DNA from: an uncultured Chitinophagaceae bacterium
GTDB taxonomy: Bacteria > Bacteroidota > Bacteroidia > Chitinophagales > Chitinophagaceae
Assembly (NCBI GenBank): GCA_937907395.1
Contig: CALCII010000011.1
Location: 868,001-932,000 of the forward strand
Direction of reading: 5' to 3'
Length of the DNA stretch: 64,000 bases
The notes below the pieces were generated by a model. It was not told where the DNA came from, searched no databases, and was given only the letters and a program-made list of their open reading frames with translations. This document shows positions 59,572 to 64,000 of the stretch, piece by piece. Every line of letters starts with the position of its first letter. Position 1 is the stretch's first letter. The translations under genes were made by a program, and so were the position numbers.

Positions 59572-61704
59572 ATGAGTTTACCGAAGCGATATTTAATTAC
59601 CAGCGCATTGCCTTATGCAAATGGTTTGAAGCATGTGGGCCACCTGGCCGGAGCTTATATTCCTGCAGATATTTATGCCCGTTATCTCCGTGCACAAAAA
59701 AGAGATGTGGTGTTTGTTTGCGGAAGTGATGAACATGGCACAGCTATTCCTATTCAGGCTGCAAAGGAGGGCACCACTCCACAGGCAATTATTGATAAGT
59801 ATCACGAAGCCATGAAACAGGATTTTGAAGACCTGAGCATGAGCTTTGATATGTATCACCGTACCAGTGCACCGCTTCATCACGAAACAGCGCAGGAGTT
59901 TTTTACTTATCTGCATGAAAGGGGAGAGCTGGAAACAAAAGAAACGGAACAGTATTACGACGAAGAAGCAAAAACCTTCCTGGCCGATCGTTATATAAAA
60001 GGCACTTGCCCTAACTGTGGAAGTGATCGTGCATTTGGTGATCAGTGTGAAAACTGTGGTAGAACATTAAGCCCGGATGAATTAATCAATCCTGTCAGCA
60101 CATTAAGCGGACAGGCACCGGTGAAACGTAAAACCACACACTGGTATTTACCCTTGGGAAAGCATGAAGTATTTTTAAGAGAGTGGATTTTGAATGAGCA
60201 TAAAGACGACTGGCGTGCCAGTGTGGTGGGACAATGCAAAAGCTGGATTGATGGTGGTTTGCAATCTCGTGCCGTAACAAGAGATCTGGACTGGGGAATT
60301 AAAGTGCCGCTGCCTAATGCAGAAGGTAAAATGTTATATGTATGGTTTGATGCCCCTATTGGTTACATCAGTGCCACCAAGCAATGGGCGATTGAGAACA
60401 AAAAAGAATGGGAACCATATTGGTACAATCAGGATACAAAACTGGTTCACTTCATTGGAAAAGATAATATCGTTTTCCATTGTATCATTTTCCCCATCAT
60501 GCTCAAGCTGCATGGAAATGTATTGCCTGCCAATGTTCCGGCCAATGAATTCCTGAACCTGGAAGGTGATAAAATGAGTACCAGCCGCAACTGGAAACTT
60601 GATATGCGGGATTATATCAATGATTTTGTGAAGAAAGAAAATGGCGGTCCGCAGTGTGCCGATATGCTTCGTTATTACCTCACACAAATTGCTCCCGAGA
60701 CAAAGGACAGCGAATTCATGTGGAAAGGATTCCAGGATGCAGTGAACAGTGAACTGGTAAGCATCTTTGGTAATTTTATTAACCGCACATGGGTATTGAT
60801 GCATAAGCTCTGCGGCGGTAAAGTACCCAGGCTGCATGAAGAGTTGCTCGACAATGATGATAAAGAACTCATCAGCAGCATTACGCATTCAGCATTACGC
60901 ATTGAACATTTATTAGAGGAATATAAATTCCGTGAGGCATTGTTTGAAGTGATTGATCTGAGCCGAAAAGGCAATCAATACATGCAGAAGAAAGAACCAT
61001 GGATTGTGGCCAAACAACTTGCTGAGAACCCCGATGCACAGAAAAGTATTGATAACACGATGCATTTGTGTTTGCAGTTATCAGCCAACCTGGCCATTCT
61101 CATCAACCCTTTCCTGCCCAATACAGCAAAGAAAATGTTGTATATGATGAAAGTGGTGGACAAAATGCTGGAATGGGAGAATGCAGGTAAGTTGAAGTTG
61201 TTAAGTGTTGGCTACGCATTGCGTGCTCCTGAATTGTTATTCCGCAAAATTGAAGATGAAGAAATCAAAGCGCAGATTGATAAATTGAAAGCCGGATTAA
61301 CAACAGTTGCCAGTTCCCAGTCGCAGGTTACCGCTAAGGAAGCTGCTAACCAGCAACCGGAAACCAGTAACCTGAAACCGGTGATTCAATTCGACGATTT
61401 TGCAAAAATTGATCTGAAAGTAGGAACGATTCTCACCGCCGAAAAAGTAGAGAAAGCCGATAAGTTATTGAAACTGTCAGTAGATCTTGGCTTTGAAACA
61501 AGAACCATTGTAAGTGGTATTGCCTTGCATTTCAAACCGGAAGAGATTGTTGGAAAACAAGTAGTGGTTGTGGCAAATCTTGCTCCCCGTAAAATGCGTG
61601 GTATTGAAAGCAACGGCATGATCCTGATGGCAGAAGATGTTGAAGGGAAACTACATTTTGTAAGTCCGGCTACCATCATCAACCCGGGTGCAGGCGTTCA
61701 ATAA
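59572..61704 (+). CDS. metG: Methionine--tRNA ligase
   Basis: Cytoplasmic class I aminoacyl-tRNA synthetase (710 residues). The HIGH-type motif is HVGH (21-24), the KMSKS-type motif DKMSTS (about 332-337), and the connective domain has a zinc knuckle CPNC ... CENC (about 146-163). The anticodon-binding helical domain follows. After a Gln/Ala-rich linker (about 575-600) the C-terminal OB-fold tRNA-binding domain reads FAKIDLKVGTILTAEKVEKADKLLKL ... RKMRGIESNGMILMAED (about 607-700), which dimerises the enzyme in relatives. Complete; own promoter. Confidence 0.97.
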   Translation: MSLPKRYLITSALPYANGLKHVGHLAGAYIPADIYARYLRAQKRDVVFVCGSDEHGTAIPIQAAKEGTTPQAIIDKYHEAMKQDFEDLSMSFDMYHRTSAPLHHETAQEFFTYLHERGELETKETEQYYDEEAKTFLADRYIKGTCPNCGSDRAFGDQCENCGRTLSPDELINPVSTLSGQAPVKRKTTHWYLPLGKHEVFLREWILNEHKDDWRASVVGQCKSWIDGGLQSRAVTRDLDWGIKVPLPNAEGKMLYVWFDAPIGYISATKQWAIENKKEWEPYWYNQDTKLVHFIGKDNIVFHCIIFPIMLKLHGNVLPANVPANEFLNLEGDKMSTSRNWKLDMRDYINDFVKKENGGPQCADMLRYYLTQIAPETKDSEFMWKGFQDAVNSELVSIFGNFINRTWVLMHKLCGGKVPRLHEELLDNDDKELISSITHSALRIEHLLEEYKFREALFEVIDLSRKGNQYMQKKEPWIVAKQLAENPDAQKSIDNTMHLCLQLSANLAILINPFLPNTAKKMLYMMKVVDKMLEWENAGKLKLLSVGYALRAPELLFRKIEDEEIKAQIDKLKAGLTTVASSQSQVTAKEAANQQPETSNLKPVIQFDDFAKIDLKVGTILTAEKVEKADKLLKLSVDLGFETRTIVSGIALHFKPEEIVGKQVVVVANLAPRKMRGIESNGMILMAEDVEGKLHFVSPATIINPGAGVQ

Positions 61705-61724
61705 GGCATTTATAATTTGCCAAT

Positions 61725-63236
61725 ATGAAACGAAAAAGCAGATTTTACACATACGCTGTATTGCTGATCCTGTTTTTTGTTTCAGTATTGGTTCGTTTGC
61801 CCAACCTGAACCGCCCCTTATCACGCCATCATGAGTCCAATGTGGCCATGGTGCTGATCTGTGCCGATACATGGATGGAAAAAGGCGGACCTTCTTACAG
61901 TTATTATTCCCCCGTACAGAATTATACCAATCCCGGCGATTTGTTTATCCGTTATAGCGATGATGCTATAATAGATCGTAAAGGGAACCGTATGTACACC
62001 AGTTTTGGCAGTGGATGGTTTCTGATGCCTTATTATTTTCTGAAAATCACCGGACTTCCTGTAGAACCGCTCAGCATTCATTTGTTCAGTTTATTACTGG
62101 AGCTGATTGTGGTACTGTTCGTGTTTCGTATTTCTCTTTTGGTTTTTGAGGAAGAAGAAACAGTACATCCGTTTCGGTCATACGTTACCGTATTTTTATT
62201 TCTTTTCAGTCCGGGCCTCTTATGGTATTTCGGAAACGGGTATGTGCATGAAATAGCAGTATTGCCCTTCTTCTTTGGGAATGTGTTGCTTTTCTACGGA
62301 TTTCTTACGGGCAGGTTTGCAATGAATGTGTGGAATTTATTGCTGTATGCATTCCTGGTGTTTGCAGGAATCTTATGTGACTGGTTGCCTGTAACCTGGA
62401 TTGTTGTAACAATTCCGCTTGCATTAGCAGAGATGCGGAAGAATGCAGCATGGAAATATTTTATCCTGGTGAGTGTATTTTCTGTTGTGGCCGGAGCGGG
62501 GCTCATTCTTTACCAGTATAGTTCCTATCTCGGGTTAGCAGAAGTAATAGCCTATTTCAAAGGCCGTTATCAGATGCGTGGATTCAGCAATGCTCGTACT
62601 TCATCCATTGGTAATTACCTGTTTCATCTGTTTAAAAATTATGCAACAGTTTATCTGCCTTTGTTGATTGTAGCAGGAATCTCCTTCTTCTTTTTGTTTC
62701 TGAAAAAGACGGAAGAACGTCTTTCATCAAAAGCGAAGTATTTACTAATCGTACTGGTACTCACTTCTCTTCTGCATCACTTATTGTTTATTCAGTTCAG
62801 TGCAGTACATGAGTATGCGGTGCTGAAATCGGCTCTGTGGTTGGTATTGGGCACTGCTGCTCTCCTGCCTTCTCAATGGAATTTGCGACGAACAGTTACT
62901 GTAAGTATGGTGTTGCTTTTGGTGAATGTTGGGCAATATTTTTTAATCAATTTACCCGGCGATAAAAGCTTTGATGGGGTATCTTATCAAATGAACAAAG
63001 AAGCCGGAGCATTTATAAAGCAACAGGCATTGCCGCAGGAATATGTATTTGTAAACGATCCCCGTTCGCTTCCTCAGCTGGCATATTATTCCAAACGATC
63101 AGTGATTTATGCTGCATCTGCAAAGGAAGCCGCTGCTTTCCTGAAAACGAACACAGAAGGCCCGCAAGGAATCTGGTTCGATACAAAGAATCTAAAGAAA
63201 TCCGGGATCGAACGATTTGGAGTTGACAGGCATTAA
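61725..63236 (+). CDS. Polytopic membrane protein, glycosyltransferase 39-like
   Basis: 503-residue inner-membrane protein with about eleven hydrophobic helices. The first loop after helix 1 (VRLPNLNRPLSRHHESNVAMVLICADTWMEKGG) is periplasmic and acidic/His-containing, as in ArnT/PMT-type glycosyltransferases where the first loop holds the catalytic Asp or Glu. The last ~90 residues form a soluble periplasmic tail. The resemblance to GT39/GT83 enzymes, which use lipid-linked sugars, is structural and from memory, so the call is tentative. It follows metG by 20 bases and may share its transcript. Confidence 0.7.
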   Translation: MKRKSRFYTYAVLLILFFVSVLVRLPNLNRPLSRHHESNVAMVLICADTWMEKGGPSYSYYSPVQNYTNPGDLFIRYSDDAIIDRKGNRMYTSFGSGWFLMPYYFLKITGLPVEPLSIHLFSLLLELIVVLFVFRISLLVFEEEETVHPFRSYVTVFLFLFSPGLLWYFGNGYVHEIAVLPFFFGNVLLFYGFLTGRFAMNVWNLLLYAFLVFAGILCDWLPVTWIVVTIPLALAEMRKNAAWKYFILVSVFSVVAGAGLILYQYSSYLGLAEVIAYFKGRYQMRGFSNARTSSIGNYLFHLFKNYATVYLPLLIVAGISFFFLFLKKTEERLSSKAKYLLIVLVLTSLLHHLLFIQFSAVHEYAVLKSALWLVLGTAALLPSQWNLRRTVTVSMVLLLVNVGQYFLINLPGDKSFDGVSYQMNKEAGAFIKQQALPQEYVFVNDPRSLPQLAYYSKRSVIYAASAKEAAAFLKTNTEGPQGIWFDTKNLKKSGIERFGVDRH

Positions 63237-63343
63237 TTTCAGTCATTTTCTTAACAAAAAAGCTTTCGGTTTCCTCTTTTCAACATTTAATTTTTATCCT
63301 ATCTTCGATTAAAATAGTTGCATAACTAACTATTTTTGGGTCC

Positions 63344-63370
63344 TCACGGATTACACCGAAAAACACAGAA
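63344..63370 (+). repeat. Left imperfect inverted repeat of the GxxExxY unit
   Basis: TCACGGATTACACCGAAAAACACAGAA ends directly at the ATG of the GxxExxY gene. Read in reverse complement, 63798-63824 matches it at 19 of 27 positions (TCACxGATxACACxGAAxxxCACxGA). The repeat is itself built of CACxGA words spaced 9-10 bases. Confidence 0.6.
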
Positions 63371-63747
63371 ATGGAGTTAAACGAGCTAACCTATCAGATT
63401 CGTGGAGCTATTTATAAAGTTCATCGTTCGTTGGGGCCGGGATTATTGGAAAGTGTATATGAAGCTGCTTTGGTTATGAATTAGAATCACTAGGGCTGAG
63501 TGTACAGAATCAATTAGGATTTCCGGTTAATTATAACGGAGTGAAACTGGATATAGGTTTCAGATTAGATCTTTTGATAGAAGATATTGTTGTAGTCGAA
63601 ATCAAATCTGTTGAAGTGCTGCATGATGTTCATAAGAAACAGCTGCTGACTTATCTTAAGTTGGCAGAGAAGAAGATCGGATTTCTTGTGAATTTTAATT
63701 CTGTCACTTTAAAAGATAAGGAGAGTATAATCAGAATTATCAATTAA
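63371..63747 (+). pseudogene. GxxExxY family protein, frameshifted
   Basis: Small protein family of unknown function named after its GxxExxY motif, seen here as GLLESVY in YKVHRSLGPGLLESVYEAAL. The first frame starts at ATG 63371 and stops after 37 codons (TAG at 63482). The second frame, from about 63476 onward, continues the family sequence without loss: YELESLGLSVQNQLGF, LDIGFRLDLLIEDIVVVEIKSVE, VHKKQLLTYLKLAEKKIGFLVNFN. One missing base near 63475 (GGTTATGAA where GGCTTATGAA would restore the frame) explains the break. It is either a young pseudogene or a sequencing error. The EIKS block resembles a PD-(D/E)xK nuclease-type core (inference). The whole gene would be about 125 residues. Confidence 0.88.
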
Positions 63748-63797
63748 CAAACATTATTCGTTCTTTTAATTTTATATATTTTTTTATAATAGAAATC

Positions 63798-63824
63798 ATC
63801 GGTGGCCTTCAGTGTCATCTGTGA
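63798..63824 (-). repeat. Right imperfect inverted repeat of the GxxExxY unit
   Basis: On the minus strand this reads TCACAGATGACACTGAAGGCCACCGA and mirrors the left repeat at 63344-63370. It lies 51 bases after the GxxExxY stop and 15 bases before the next gene, so the pair brackets the gene closely. Confidence 0.6.
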
Positions 63825-63838
63825 GAAAAAAATGCTGT

Positions 63839-64000
63839 ATGAAACGAAATATCAAAAAAGTAGTTGTTTTAGGTTCGGGTGTTATGGGTTCCCGCATTGC
63901 CTGTCATTTTGCCGGCGCTGGTGTTCAGGTACTGCTGCTGGACATGGTTCCCAAAGATTTCGAAAGCAGTACCAAACCAGCCGAACGGAATAAACTGGTG
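63839..64000 (+). CDS. 3-hydroxyacyl-CoA dehydrogenase, N-terminal part, cut by window end
   Basis: The ATG at 63839 opens MKRNIKKVVVLGSGVMGSRIACHF, and 54 codons stay open to the window edge. LGSGVMGSRIACHFAGAG is the NAD-binding GxGxxG loop of 3-hydroxyacyl-CoA dehydrogenases (beta-oxidation), followed by VLLLDMVPKD with the acidic end of the second Rossmann strand. The rest, including the catalytic His-Glu pair and any fused enoyl-CoA hydratase part, lies outside. The family call is good; a single-function or FadB-type fused enzyme cannot be told apart here. Confidence 0.8.
   Translation, partial: MKRNIKKVVVLGSGVMGSRIACHFAGAGVQVLLLDMVPKDFESSTKPAERNKLV

Overview
The window looks like a chromosomal segment of a Gram-negative Bacteroidota bacterium, most likely a member of the Chitinophagaceae. 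This is inferred from gene content and signals: a PorP/SprF-like protein next to a giant adhesin with a gliding-motility/T9SS C-terminal domain, TAnnTTTG-type promoters, the Bacteroidota layout of the division/cell-wall (dcw) cluster, and intergenic palindromes of the TGTCATGCTGAGC...GTCGAAG type. No rRNA, tRNA, CRISPR array, transposase or prophage gene was seen. Most of the window is core genome.

Layout. 1-2.4 kb: a 5'-truncated acyltransferase, a small membrane protein and a glycerol-facilitator-type aquaporin. 2.6-6.2 kb: a single-chain pyruvate:ferredoxin oxidoreductase, followed by an array of about five 126-127 bp palindromic repeats that runs to the stop codon of a convergent tryptophanase. 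8.4-18.9 kb (minus strand): one complex I operon, nuoA-B-C-D-H-I-J-K-L-M-N plus a conserved small protein of unknown function. nuoE, nuoF and nuoG are absent from it. A ferredoxin/flavin-type NAD(P)H reductase lies just upstream. 20-21.8 kb: atpD and a short atpC. 21.9-24.2 kb: a small secreted basic protein, a YqgE/AlgH protein and an orphan membrane histidine kinase. 24.5-40.9 kb: the dcw cluster (mraZ, rsmH, ftsL-like, ftsI-type PBP, murE, mraY, murD, ftsW, murG, murC, ftsQ, ftsA, ftsZ), headed by a three-unit MraZ box and closed by a terminator. 41-46.4 kb (minus): the adhesin with twelve ~80-residue repeats and its PorP/SprF-like partner. 46.8-51.8 kb: queA, kup and two tandem alpha/beta hydrolases. 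51.8-54.6 kb (minus): a YceI-porin-YceI cassette preceded by exact CRP-type and FNR-type palindromes 22 bp apart. 54.7-56.7 kb (minus): two tandem LD-carboxypeptidases. 56.8-63.2 kb: an LtaS-like sulfatase-fold membrane enzyme, a secreted esterase, metG and a polytopic glycosyltransferase-like protein. 63.3-64 kb: a frameshifted GxxExxY gene inside imperfect inverted repeats, then the start of a 3-hydroxyacyl-CoA dehydrogenase cut by the window end.

How the parts fit. Pyruvate:ferredoxin oxidoreductase, an 11-subunit complex I without its NADH module, an NAD(P)H-ferredoxin-type reductase and F1 subunits lie within 20 kb. This suggests, by inference only, that reduced ferredoxin could feed the respiratory chain. 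The dcw cluster makes meso-DAP-type peptidoglycan precursors and the divisome; the two LD-carboxypeptidases could recycle its products.

No complete, clearly undescribed system was found. The observations most worth a check are the CRP/FNR double site before the YceI-porin-YceI cassette, the EFG-less nuo operon with its unknown last gene, the inverted-repeat-bounded GxxExxY unit, and the expanding repeat arrays (the DNA array after nifJ and the adhesin repeats).
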